From positions 171,403-196,869 of the forward strand of contig DDSV01000023.1 in the NCBI GenBank assembly GCA_002344215.1: a stretch of 25,467 nucleotides of DNA. Direction: 5' to 3'. The notes under the pieces are model-generated. The model saw nothing but the letters and a program-made list of their open reading frames with translations, was not told the origin of the DNA and made no database searches. The stretch comes from Akkermansiaceae bacterium UBA2381 (GTDB taxonomy: Bacteria; Verrucomicrobiota; Verrucomicrobiia; Verrucomicrobiales; DEV007). Below, one piece after another: positions 7,300 through 15,426 of the stretch (within the stretch, counting starts at the first letter, position 1; each line of letters opens with the position of its first letter). The position numbers and the translations under genes were made by a program.

Positions 7300-9216
7300 A
7301 TGCTCTACTGTGTCCAATGTGGAGCCGAAGTCGCGACCGAGGACAAGTTTTGTCCAAAATGCGGTCATCCCAATGAGGCTTTAGGTCCTCCGGCATCGCC
7401 GGGGGCTGGTGCGGGTGGCGGTGGATTTTCCCCGTCCGTTTCCGCCCCTTCCCCTTTGGCTTCGACGATGCCAGTCCCGCAATCCTCGACGGCTCCTGCC
7501 TCCCCGAAGAAACTCTCCGGTTGCGCGCTCGCCGCGATCACCGGAGGGGGCGTTCTCGTTTTGCTGGGTCTTCTGGTTGCGGGGGTGATCTCCCTCGCGT
7601 TTGTCCTGAGTTCCGGTGCCGTAGCGGCGATGGAAAAGCACCTCGCCCTCCTCAAGCAGGGAGAAGTCGAGCGGGCTTACGAAGGTACCTCCTCCGGGTT
7701 TCGCTCCGTCACCAGCCTGGAGGACTACCGCGCTTTTGTGAATGCATATCCCGCTCTCTCAAGAGTCAAGTCGTCCTCGTTCGGGGAACGATCGGTCGAG
7801 GACAGTATCGCCACCCTCGGGGGAACGATTCTTGACCCGGAAGGTCGCAAATCTTCGATCCGCGCCCGCCTCATCAAGGAAGGGGACGAGTGGAAGGTCA
7901 TGGCGGTGGAGGTGTCCGGGGGGAGAGGCGAGGGCGGGGATCCTCTTTCAGGTGTCGCTGAAGGTACCGCGGTGTGGAGTTCGCCGGGGAAGGATACTAC
8001 TTCGTCGGTCGAGGGAATCGGCATCCGATCGGGGAATATTTCCTCAGTCAGTCCGGTTTCTGTCCCGCCATCCGCGACGAGCGTCGGCGGGAAGGTGACC
8101 TCCTCCGACGGGGTGGAGGATGCCGCGGTGGAGGCGGCGATGGCCTCGGCCGATGCGTTTTATTATTGGTATCTCAACAAGTGGGAGGAGCCGGATCTGG
8201 AGCCCGAGTGGTTTGAGAAAAGCGAGGACTTGTCGCCCGGATTCCGCCGTGCCTGGAAGGAACTCCAGGATCAAAGTTACCGCGAAAACGAGGGTGTCGG
8301 TCTGGACTACGACCCCGTGGTGGGGTCGCAGAACATTCCCCCAGGGGGATTTCGCGCCGTGCACGGGGAACCGGCCGGGCAACCCGGGCTGGTGCGGGTC
8401 GTCATGCTCGGGGTCGGATGGGATTTTTTCCTCGATCTGCTGATGCGCCTCGACGAGGCCTCCGGCAACTGGCAGGTCGATGCGATCGACAACCTCAATC
8501 GCGGCGACGTCGCCTTTGACCCGGTGGAAATCCCGGCGGAACGACGGGCTGCGGTCACTCTGGAAGTCTTCCTCGAACTGATGGCCCTGGGCGAACCATG
8601 GCAGGCCTACGAACTGACTTCGACCGGCTTCCAGCGCCGGGCCGATATCGACCGCTTTCGCGCCTTTCCCGACCGCGCTTCCTTCCCGCCGCGGCGCACC
8701 CCCGCCTCCCGGCGACTCTCCGGCGACGGCTTCCGGCAGGTCTTTGCGATCGAGGTTGGAGAGGGTTCCGAGGCCCTCCTCATCGACGAGGCCGGCGAGT
8801 CGATCTGGTCGGTGCACCATCTCCGCATCGGAACCCATGAGATCGGCGTGCCTCCCGGCCCGGCCCTCGATGTGAAGATCGGAGGTGCCGTCATGGGGAC
8901 GGGGCGCGACCCGTCCGGCGGACAGATTACCGGACAGGACTATGTCTTCGACGCGGCCGGGCGCGAGCCCGTCTCCGTGGACATCCCGCTCTCGAATAGC
9001 TTCCCGGGTCTGAGCCTGGAGCTGAGCGTGCTCTCCGCCGACTTCGGCCAAACCTTGCTTGAAACGGTCGTGCCCGTGCCCGCCGATGCGGGGGCGGAGA
9101 CGGTGGTCCGCTGGGAGATGCCCCGGGCCGGCCGGTCCTGGCAGGGTGGCGACTACCAGCTCGTCATCCGCGTGCCGGACGGGCCGGTGAGAAAGGAGGT
9201 CTTCGGGTTGCGATGA
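7300..9216 (+). CDS. Zinc-ribbon/TM protein with three NTF2-like extracytoplasmic domains
   Basis: In this 638-aa protein residues 4-21 form a zinc ribbon (C4-x2-C7, C18-x2-C21). A Pro/Ser/Gly linker and one TM helix (about 84-104) follow, so the ribbon is cytoplasmic and the rest is outside. Residues 110-206 look like DUF4878/DUF4864 (NTF2-like). Residues 275-400 look like DUF3828 (DYDPVVGSQNIPPGGF, then a Trp-Gln-Val-Asp end). Residues 417-510 repeat the first domain: both have G-E-x3-A-Y-E-x-T-S-x-G-F, then R-A-F. Residues 525-638 share a GxGR-x2-GG opening and a GDY-x-LV ending with the C-terminus of the 948-aa protein. The start is ATG 7300, with a C-rich leader and no Shine-Dalgarno. 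The stop overlaps the next start (ATGA). It is perhaps a membrane-anchored sensor or scaffold; no function is assigned. Confidence 0.82.
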   Translation: MLYCVQCGAEVATEDKFCPKCGHPNEALGPPASPGAGAGGGGFSPSVSAPSPLASTMPVPQSSTAPASPKKLSGCALAAITGGGVLVLLGLLVAGVISLAFVLSSGAVAAMEKHLALLKQGEVERAYEGTSSGFRSVTSLEDYRAFVNAYPALSRVKSSSFGERSVEDSIATLGGTILDPEGRKSSIRARLIKEGDEWKVMAVEVSGGRGEGGDPLSGVAEGTAVWSSPGKDTTSSVEGIGIRSGNISSVSPVSVPPSATSVGGKVTSSDGVEDAAVEAAMASADAFYYWYLNKWEEPDLEPEWFEKSEDLSPGFRRAWKELQDQSYRENEGVGLDYDPVVGSQNIPPGGFRAVHGEPAGQPGLVRVVMLGVGWDFFLDLLMRLDEASGNWQVDAIDNLNRGDVAFDPVEIPAERRAAVTLEVFLELMALGEPWQAYELTSTGFQRRADIDRFRAFPDRASFPPRRTPASRRLSGDGFRQVFAIEVGEGSEALLIDEAGESIWSVHHLRIGTHEIGVPPGPALDVKIGGAVMGTGRDPSGGQITGQDYVFDAAGREPVSVDIPLSNSFPGLSLELSVLSADFGQTLLETVVPVPADAGAETVVRWEMPRAGRSWQGGDYQLVIRVPDGPVRKEVFGLR

Positions 9217-10826
9217 GGGTGAGAAGACTCCAGCGCAACGGGTGGTTTCGGTGTTCGATGGATGCAGAGGCGGCCCCTCGTCCTTTCAAAAGGCATGGCC
9301 TCCTGCTTCTCCTGACTTTTTGTCTGGTCACACAGGCAACTCCCGCGCTTGCCCAACTTCGGGACCTTGGCCGGAGGTTGCAGACCACGTGCATTACATG
9401 TGGCAAGCCCGCCAGCGAATGCACCTGCGGCTCGCAAAATATTTCGTCTGCGCCAAACCCGGGTGACAACGACTACCGGAACCACTCCAACACCCCCTTG
9501 GTCCAGCCTGGTTCCAGTAGAGACGAAATCAACCAGTGGATCGAGGATTTGAAATTCAAGACTCCGCCGGATCGACCCGACTCCAATCGCCTCGAAGATG
9601 ACGGCCTCAGTTCGCCGCCTCCTTACGAAGAAGATCCTCGCGACACTCTTGAGCGCGACAACCGCTGGATGCCCGAACCCCTGCCCGATGATTTCAGCTA
9701 CGGGGACGTCGGTAGTGTCGCAGTCACGGCGCTGGGTTCGCTAGCCACTGCCGCGATCACCGCCCTCGGCGCAGGCCTCATGATGCTGGGCATGGGCGTC
9801 ACCCCGCGCGATGTCGTCGAGGGCCTTCGCGACTGGGTCTCCGGCGGCCAGGCTGCGACGGACCATCGCGCTCGGCCTCCGATTCCGGACGCTTCCGCCC
9901 GTTCCCCCGAGGATATCCTCGCCGATCCACGCCTTGGTGAACATCTTACCGACACCGGGGGCAAGGAGTGGGTTTATTCCCGTCGCCCCGGCGACGCCGC
10001 CGGCGATGGCTGGGTCTCCGCCGAGGAGCACCGCCAGACTGTAGCCCAGGAAGCCAGTGGCCGGGTCTACAGCGACCGCTGGGGCTGGGCCACCCGCGAA
10101 GAGGCCCGGGGCTACGAAGCGAACTTGGAGCGGCAACGCGAAGCCGACCGTCTGGAAGCGGAATCCCGCCGGGCCGCGGAGGCGCGCTTGAAAGAACAGG
10201 TCGATGCGCAGCGCAGTGCCCTCGAGGCGGAAAAGGCGAGACTACGTGCCGAAGAGGCCGCCCTCGCGCGAGAGAAGATCGCCGCCGGGGAACAGGGTTA
10301 CCGCGAGGCGATGGAAGACTACCGCTCCTACGACCGGCTCTATCATGGGGCCAAGTTCACCGGGAAAGCCTGCGATGTCGCCATCGACAAAATGGCCGAT
10401 ATCCTTAATGCGGGCAGTCCGGTGGGACCCGGCACGAAAATCAGAATCCTCTACCGCAGCCTTCGCGATGCCGGGGGTGAGATGGGCGACGTTTTTGCCA
10501 AAGGCGAGGGCTCCTACGGGCAAGCCTTTGTCAAAGGGGCAGGCAAAGGAGCCTACGATTCCCTTGCCGACATCGTGAGCGACAAGCTGAAGATGTCCGA
10601 GCAGAGCGGCCTGCGCAAGTTGGTCTTCAACGCCTACAAGGGTGCGGCCAAGGAGGGGCTGTTCGAGGAGAATCCCCGCGTCGAGGTATCGCTGAGCGAG
10701 GGCCTTTTGGACACCTTCCTCGATCCCGGTAGCGATAGTCCACGCGCCGGGGTGCTCAAGACCCTCTTCGAGTTCACGAAAGACACTGTCGGAACCTCCT
10801 ATCGCGATTGGCGCAACCCGTCCTGA
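9213..10826 (+). CDS. Exported coiled-coil protein of unknown function
   Basis: This 537-aa protein starts inside the stop of the preceding gene (ATGA), which argues for translational coupling. A hydrophobic signal segment lies at about residues 29-47 (GLLLLLTFCLVTQATPALAQ); an ATG at 9258 would shorten the long basic N-region and cannot be excluded. Next comes a Cys knuckle, CITCGKPASECTCG. A Gly/Ala-rich hydrophobic segment at about 170-195 could be a membrane helix. Two short related elements follow, each with W-V/A-x-x-E-E (GDGWVSAEEHRQ and RWGWATREEARG). Residues 305-375 form a charged heptad-like coiled coil rich in Arg, Glu and Ala. The C-terminal part is helical, with a glycine-rich GQAFVKGAGKGAYDSLADI. 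I do not recognise the family. It belongs to the same operon as its neighbours. Confidence 0.78.
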   Translation: MRVRRLQRNGWFRCSMDAEAAPRPFKRHGLLLLLTFCLVTQATPALAQLRDLGRRLQTTCITCGKPASECTCGSQNISSAPNPGDNDYRNHSNTPLVQPGSSRDEINQWIEDLKFKTPPDRPDSNRLEDDGLSSPPPYEEDPRDTLERDNRWMPEPLPDDFSYGDVGSVAVTALGSLATAAITALGAGLMMLGMGVTPRDVVEGLRDWVSGGQAATDHRARPPIPDASARSPEDILADPRLGEHLTDTGGKEWVYSRRPGDAAGDGWVSAEEHRQTVAQEASGRVYSDRWGWATREEARGYEANLERQREADRLEAESRRAAEARLKEQVDAQRSALEAEKARLRAEEAALAREKIAAGEQGYREAMEDYRSYDRLYHGAKFTGKACDVAIDKMADILNAGSPVGPGTKIRILYRSLRDAGGEMGDVFAKGEGSYGQAFVKGAGKGAYDSLADIVSDKLKMSEQSGLRKLVFNAYKGAAKEGLFEENPRVEVSLSEGLLDTFLDPGSDSPRAGVLKTLFEFTKDTVGTSYRDWRNPS

Positions 10827-10881
10827 GGTCATGCCTGATCGCCCCTCGCCCTAACCCGAAACGACTTTTTCCGACGAACCC

Positions 10882-12012
10882 ATGGACACCACCCTCATAC
10901 CCGACCACCTCAAAGCCCTCGGCACCATGCTGCCGGGGAGGAAGAACCGCCTGTCCCCCTACACGTTTTCGCTGCCGGAGCGTGTCGGCCACCCGGCCGA
11001 AGAGGAAACCTCCGCCTCGGGCGCCCTCAAAGAGGCCGGTTTGCTGAACCACTCCGGCGACATCGTGGAGTCGGCCCGCCGCACCCTCGAGGTCCTCGCC
11101 CGTCCCTGCCTCTCCACCAGCCTCCGCTACACCGGGACACCCGAGCTCTTCGAGTATTTCCTCTTTGCGGCCGGGGACGGCGGTGCTCCGGTTTCGTTGA
11201 TGCGAGGGGAGGGAGGATGGCGCATCGAGGATCCCGCGAAGCCCGCCGAAGTGTTGGTTTTTCTCGCCGATTGCCTCGGAAAAAGCGCCCTCAGTAGCGG
11301 CGACCTCGAGGTCACCCTCACGGCCTCGGAATCCTTTGCCCTGGCCGCCGTCCTCGACGCGCAGCGTCACGCCGGATGGGAGTCGCTGGCCCGGGGCAAG
11401 CCGTCGAAGCCGGTCCGCTTGACGGGCGAGGCGGTTCAGGCCGACCTGGAGGCCCCTGACCGTGGATCATCCCAGTGGTTCACCGGGATTCTCCGCCACC
11501 TCGCCGGGAAGGTGCCGGAGGGCTCGGCGCAAGCCTGCGACACGCTCTGCGATCGCGGCCTGCTCGAGCTCAAGGGGGAGGGCTACGCGCTCGGAGAGGA
11601 GGCTCTCGTGCTGGCCTCACGCCTGCTTCTCATCCAGGGGATTCTCAAAATGCAGACGGCCTGGCCGGATGACGACGAGGGGGTTCGATACTCCGAAGCG
11701 CTCGCGGTGCAGGGCGGGGTCTTCGACCTGCTCCGGCTCGAGGCGGCCGAAGACGAGGTCCGCTGGCGGAGTCTTTCGCCGCTGGAGTTCCTTGCGGAGA
11801 TCGAAGAGATGCTGGAGATGACGGTGGTGGCCGGAATGGCGAAAAACGATGCGGTCCCCAAAGCGACGGGCGAAGTGAAGCCGTTGCTGGGAGACGCGTC
11901 CGGGGCTGGCAAGATTGCTCCGGCCCAAAAAACCTACTGCCCCAAGTGCGGCACCGCGATCAAGCCCGGCGACCGTTTTTGTCGGGAGTGTGGTTTTGCG
12001 TTCCAGAAATAA
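10882..12012 (+). CDS. Cytoplasmic protein with C-terminal zinc ribbon, function unknown
   Basis: This 376-aa protein has no signal peptide or membrane segment. The C-terminus is a zinc ribbon (C353-x2-C356, C367-x2-C370), a mirror of the N-terminal ribbon on the 638-aa protein two genes upstream. The body is helical with a probable internal repeat. A segment near residues 48-75 (LKEAGLLNHSGDIVESARRT) and one near 212-245 (LCDRGLLELKGEGYALGEEA) both read G-L-L-x(n)-G followed by a Leu/Ala-rich helix, like two winged helices. The pattern faintly resembles the EspG-type chaperones of ESX systems, but this is a weak likeness and I do not assign it. The start is ATG 10882 after a 55-nt C-rich gap without a clear Shine-Dalgarno. 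It is the last gene of the group and converges on the feo operon. Confidence 0.8.
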   Translation: MDTTLIPDHLKALGTMLPGRKNRLSPYTFSLPERVGHPAEEETSASGALKEAGLLNHSGDIVESARRTLEVLARPCLSTSLRYTGTPELFEYFLFAAGDGGAPVSLMRGEGGWRIEDPAKPAEVLVFLADCLGKSALSSGDLEVTLTASESFALAAVLDAQRHAGWESLARGKPSKPVRLTGEAVQADLEAPDRGSSQWFTGILRHLAGKVPEGSAQACDTLCDRGLLELKGEGYALGEEALVLASRLLLIQGILKMQTAWPDDDEGVRYSEALAVQGGVFDLLRLEAAEDEVRWRSLSPLEFLAEIEEMLEMTVVAGMAKNDAVPKATGEVKPLLGDASGAGKIAPAQKTYCPKCGTAIKPGDRFCRECGFAFQK

Positions 12013-12141
12013 GAGGACTGCTCAACCAAACCAAGAACTCCCCGCAGAATTGAGGGTGCCACACCTGCAGCCAAGTCGCTCTCCGGATGCCGCTTTGAAA
12101 TGAATTCGCAGCAGGTCTGGTTTTAAGGTCGGCCTCCTCGT

Positions 12142-12276
12142 TCAGGAGAACTTCCCGCTTCCGCAGTCCCCGCATCCACGCGCCTCCTTCTTTGCCCGGC
12201 GCTTGGCGCGGAAAATAAAGGCGACGATCGTCAGGACAACGATCGCGAGGGCAGTCCAGCTTTGCCAGTCGTGCAT
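12142..12276 (-). CDS. FeoB-associated Cys-rich small membrane protein (44 aa)
   Basis: The 44-aa frame encodes MHDWQSWTALAIVVLTIVAF, then IFRAKRRAKKEARG and CGDCGSGKFS. It has one N-terminal TM helix, a strongly basic cytoplasmic stretch and a C-terminal Cys pair (CGDC). This is the typical layout of the small Cys-rich proteins encoded after feoB in many bacteria, thought to help FeoB function, perhaps like FeoC. The ATG at 12274-12276 lies 4 nt after the feoB stop, so translation is probably coupled. The role in ferrous iron uptake is inferred from position and composition. Confidence 0.85.
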   Translation of the reverse strand: MHDWQSWTALAIVVLTIVAFIFRAKRRAKKEARGCGDCGSGKFS

Positions 12277-12280
12277 TCGA

Positions 12281-14158
12281 TCAGGCCAGGTTGAAAAGAC
12301 GGGCGATCTGATAGACCAGCAGCGAGGCGACCGCCGCGAAGATCGTCATGAAAACAAACTGTCCGACGGCCCATCTCCAGGAACCTGCTTCCCGTGCGAC
12401 GACGGCTGAGGTGGGCAGACACTGCAGAGCGTAGATGTAAAAGATGAGCAGTGAAATCACCGCGGCCGGTCCGAACATGGGACGTCCATCGGGCCATTTC
12501 TCAGCGGCCAGGCTGTCGCGAATGTGGTCGCGGGTTTCCTGCTCGTCGTCGCTGACTTCGACTTGAAAGAGCTGTGCCATCGAGCCGACAAACACTTCAC
12601 GGGCGGCGAAGGAGGTGAGGATAGCCGTCCCGGTGCGGCCGTCGAAGCCGAGGGGGCGAACGATGGGCTCGATGAAATGACTGACCCGGCCGACGACGGT
12701 ATGAGCGAGGACTTCAGCCGGATCATCGCTTTCCAACTTCGGGTAGGTCGTGGCCGCCCAGAGCAGAATCATGATTCCGAGGATCAGGGTCCCGGCATTT
12801 TTCAGGAAGGCCCATCCCCGGTCGATCACGTGGCGAAAAATGTAGCTCCACTGAGGGAGGCGGTAGGGCGGCAATTCGAGGAGGAAGTGGCTTTTGATCT
12901 CATCGGGACCAAGCCGACCCCGGAGAATACGGGCCACGATGAAGGCGGTGAGAGTCCCGAGCACGTAGATCGAGAGGAAAACCAGCGCCTGTTTACTGCC
13001 GCCCTCGCTGCCTCCAAGGAGCATCGGAACGAGGAGCAGGTAGACGGGGAGTCGCGCCGAGCAACTCATCCACGGAGCAACGAAGATAGTAACGAGCCGT
13101 TCCTTCGCCGAATCGATCGTCCGCGTGGCCATGACGCCCGGGATGGCACAGGCGTAGGAGCTGAGGAGGGGGAGGAAGGCCTTGCCGCTGAGGCCGACCT
13201 TTGCCATGAAGCCATCCATCAGGAAGGCGGCCCGGGCCATATAACCGGAGCTTTCGAGCAAACCGATGAAAAAGAAGAGCAGCAGAATCTGCGGGAGGAA
13301 GATGACGACCGCCCCGACTCCGCCGATGACTCCCTGGGTAAGAAGATCACGCAGATCCCCTTCGTTCATTTTCCCCTCGACCTTCCCGATCAGGAAATCC
13401 TGGAGGCTTTCGATCCAGCCCATGGGGATGCCGGCAAAGGAGAAGATGGACCAGAAGAGCGCAAACATGATCCCGATGAAACACACCCATCCGAAAACCG
13501 GATGCAGGAGAATGACATCGAGTCTGTCCGAAAAATTGCTGCTGTGGAGCGTCGGGCGGCGGGCGGTGAGTTCGGTCACGGCGAGGCCGAAGGTCCTTCT
13601 TGCCTCCGCGTTTCCCGCTTCCCAGCGAGGTGCCGGGGGAGAGGGGAAAGGGTGACGCATCGCCTGCTTCAACTCGGTGAGCCCTTTTCCCCGGTTCGCC
13701 TGAATCGGGACGACGGGCACGCCGAGTTCTTCGGAGAGTTTCAGCGGATCGAGCCTGAGCCCCGATTTCTCGGCCATATCAACCATGTTGAGGACAACAA
13801 TGACCGGGATTTTCAACTCGATGATTTCGAGAGCGAGTTGGACATGGCGCTCCAGATTCGAGGAATCGAGAACACAGACCACGAGATCGGGGCGTTCGTG
13901 TTTCGAATCCTTCCCGAGGAGAATGTTTGCCGCGATTTCCTGATCGGGTGACCCGCCCGAGAGCGAGTAACAACCGGGCAGGTCGATCAGGGAGAGTTTG
14001 CGACCGTGGGGGGTGTAGAATTCACCCTTCTTCACCGAAACGGTGACCCCGGAGTAGTTGCCCACTTTTTCAGCGGTTCCACAGAGGGCGTTGAAAAGAG
14101 TCGTCTTTCCCGCATTCGGGTTTCCGGCGAGAGCGACGGTTTCGAGAGTTTTCTCCAT
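12281..14158 (-). CDS. feoB: Ferrous iron transport protein B
   Basis: This 625-aa inner-membrane protein imports Fe(II). The N-terminal G domain shows G1 G12NPNAGKTT20, a G2 region near NYSGVTV, G3 D59LPG62 and G4 N124MVD127. After a helical linker the membrane part begins near residue 205. It contains the two gate repeats: the first around AFLMDGFMAKVGLSGKAFLP with SSYACAIPGVMATRTI, the second around GTAILTSFAAREVFVGS. It is shorter than E. coli FeoB (about 770 aa), mostly through shorter loops and C-terminus, but no key motif is missing. The start is ATG 14156-14158 with GAGGGG upstream. It lies 13 nt after feoA and 4 nt before the 44-aa gene. Iron-dependent control is likely, but no convincing Fur box was found. 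Confidence 0.97.
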   Translation of the reverse strand: MEKTLETVALAGNPNAGKTTLFNALCGTAEKVGNYSGVTVSVKKGEFYTPHGRKLSLIDLPGCYSLSGGSPDQEIAANILLGKDSKHERPDLVVCVLDSSNLERHVQLALEIIELKIPVIVVLNMVDMAEKSGLRLDPLKLSEELGVPVVPIQANRGKGLTELKQAMRHPFPSPPAPRWEAGNAEARRTFGLAVTELTARRPTLHSSNFSDRLDVILLHPVFGWVCFIGIMFALFWSIFSFAGIPMGWIESLQDFLIGKVEGKMNEGDLRDLLTQGVIGGVGAVVIFLPQILLLFFFIGLLESSGYMARAAFLMDGFMAKVGLSGKAFLPLLSSYACAIPGVMATRTIDSAKERLVTIFVAPWMSCSARLPVYLLLVPMLLGGSEGGSKQALVFLSIYVLGTLTAFIVARILRGRLGPDEIKSHFLLELPPYRLPQWSYIFRHVIDRGWAFLKNAGTLILGIMILLWAATTYPKLESDDPAEVLAHTVVGRVSHFIEPIVRPLGFDGRTGTAILTSFAAREVFVGSMAQLFQVEVSDDEQETRDHIRDSLAAEKWPDGRPMFGPAAVISLLIFYIYALQCLPTSAVVAREAGSWRWAVGQFVFMTIFAAVASLLVYQIARLFNLA

Positions 14159-14171
14159 GACGGCGATCCCC

Positions 14172-14432
14172 TCAGGAATGGGTCACGGGACTCACCTTGA
14201 TCTGATCCGCCAGATCACTGCTCACGGCCAGACGGGTACCACAGACGGAGCAAATCAGGTTGCGCCCGCCGGCGAGTTTCCGAACCTGGAGGGTTTCGCA
14301 AAATCCAAGGTTTCGAAGTTGATCGCAGCCGGGGCCTTCCAGATACCGGATCTGAAAATCACAACCCACCTGGGCCTGAGCAAGGCTCTGGAGGCTGTCG
14401 AGTTCGAGATCCTGGACTGTCGGGTGTGCCAT
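14172..14432 (-). CDS. feoA: Ferrous iron transport protein A
   Basis: This 86-aa cytoplasmic protein has the FeoA SH3-like fold, needed for FeoB-dependent Fe(II) uptake. The diagnostic stretch is GPGCDQLRNLGFCETLQVRK followed by RLAVSSDLADQIKVSP. It carries five cysteines, including a CSVC pair near residue 61, more than enterobacterial FeoA; their role is unknown. The start is ATG 14430-14432 with no clear Shine-Dalgarno. A weak promoter-like pair (TTGCAA at 14463-14468 and CACAAT at 14440-14445 on the minus strand, 17-nt spacer) would give an almost leaderless transcript. The gene lies 72 nt after oppC, far enough for its own promoter. Confidence 0.93.
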   Translation of the reverse strand: MAHPTVQDLELDSLQSLAQAQVGCDFQIRYLEGPGCDQLRNLGFCETLQVRKLAGGRNLICSVCGTRLAVSSDLADQIKVSPVTHS

Positions 14433-14504
14433 CTACCGCATTGTGAGGTAATTGAGACAGAGTTGCAACAAGAAAAGCGTTCAATGAATGGCTTCTTCGT
14501 GTCT

Positions 14505-15425
14505 CTAATCCTTTGAACTTTTCGGATCCAGCGCATCTCTCAGCCCGTCGCCGAGAAAATTCAGGCTGAAGAGCGTCATCCCGAAGATGATCGCGGGATA
14601 GACGAGCAGCCCGGGATCGCTCGCCATGCGGTCGGCGCCCTCCTTGATGAGGGAGCCCCAGCTCGCGTCGGGCGGCTGCACCCCGAGACCGAGGAAGCTG
14701 AGGATCGCCTCAAGCCGCATCACGGCGGGAACGGTCAGAGTCGTGTAAATGATGACGGGTCCGACCGTGTTCGGAATGAGGTGGCGGAAGATGATTCGCC
14801 AGTTGGTGAGACCAAGACTGCGGGCCGCTTCGATAAATTCCTGTCCCTTGAGCGAGCGGACCTGGCCTCGCACGATACGCGACATCGTCAGCCACTCGAC
14901 CGCCCCGATACAGACAAAGAGGAGCCAGAGTTGATTGCCGAAATAGGTCGTCAGAATAATGACGATGATCATGAAGGGCAGGGCGTAGAGGATGTCCACG
15001 ATGCGCATCATGACCGAGTCGAGCCGGCCACCGATGAAGCCGGAGACGGCCCCGTAGATTACCCCGATGGTGAGCGAGACAAAGGTGGCGAGAAATCCCA
15101 CGGCTAGGGAGATGCGGCCTCCGTAGAGCATGCGGGAAAAGATATCCCTTCCGAGATGGTCGCTGCCGAGAAGGTAGGACACCTCCTGTCCCTCCATCGA
15201 GGTAGCTTTGGAAAAGGCCGCCATCGACTGAAGGTCCGGATGGGTCACGTTGGGATCGGGGATGCCGGGGACCAGCGGCAGGAAGAAGCAGAGGAGCACG
15301 ACCACCACAAAAAACCACAGACTTGCCATCGCGAGATGGTTTTTCCGCAGGCGGAACCAGGCATCGCGTCCCAGCGAGGTGCCTTTCTCAATCGTCGCCG
15401 GAGCGGTCTGTGAGTCGGCGGGCAT
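14505..15425 (-). CDS. oppC: Peptide ABC transporter permease OppC
   Basis: This 306-aa inner-membrane permease is the second of the heterodimer for oligopeptide or dipeptide import. The N-terminal TM helix (about 30-52) precedes the periplasmic loop typical of OppC/DppC. GSDHLGRDIFSRMLYGGR marks the family. Five further TM helices follow. The EAA coupling loop is EAARSLGLTNWRIIFRHLIP (about residues 200-219), and FLGLGVQPPDASWGSLI near the C-terminus is characteristic. The start is ATG 15423-15425, one nucleotide after the oppB stop. The stop is TAG at 14505-14507. Dipeptide (DppC) or other substrates cannot be ruled out from sequence alone. No ATPase gene follows; feoA is next. Confidence 0.92.
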   Translation of the reverse strand: MPADSQTAPATIEKGTSLGRDAWFRLRKNHLAMASLWFFVVVVLLCFFLPLVPGIPDPNVTHPDLQSMAAFSKATSMEGQEVSYLLGSDHLGRDIFSRMLYGGRISLAVGFLATFVSLTIGVIYGAVSGFIGGRLDSVMMRIVDILYALPFMIIVIILTTYFGNQLWLLFVCIGAVEWLTMSRIVRGQVRSLKGQEFIEAARSLGLTNWRIIFRHLIPNTVGPVIIYTTLTVPAVMRLEAILSFLGLGVQPPDASWGSLIKEGADRMASDPGLLVYPAIIFGMTLFSLNFLGDGLRDALDPKSSKD

Positions 15426-15426
15426 T

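Noticed and set aside
8044..9051. Minus-strand open frame (335 codons) inside the zinc-ribbon/TM gene
   Set aside because: Antisense, His/Gly/Asp-rich, no motif; the plus frame has clear domains and an ATGA link.
12524..13951. Long plus-strand open frame (475 codons) opposite feoB
   Set aside because: It is exactly antisense to a strongly conserved FeoB and its Asp/Glu/Gly-rich product matches no family; this is a high-GC shadow frame.
14471..14495. Weak stem (AGC..TTCA / TGAA..GCT) with a short T-run between oppC and feoA
   Set aside because: Stem has an internal mismatch and an almost absent loop; not a credible terminator.
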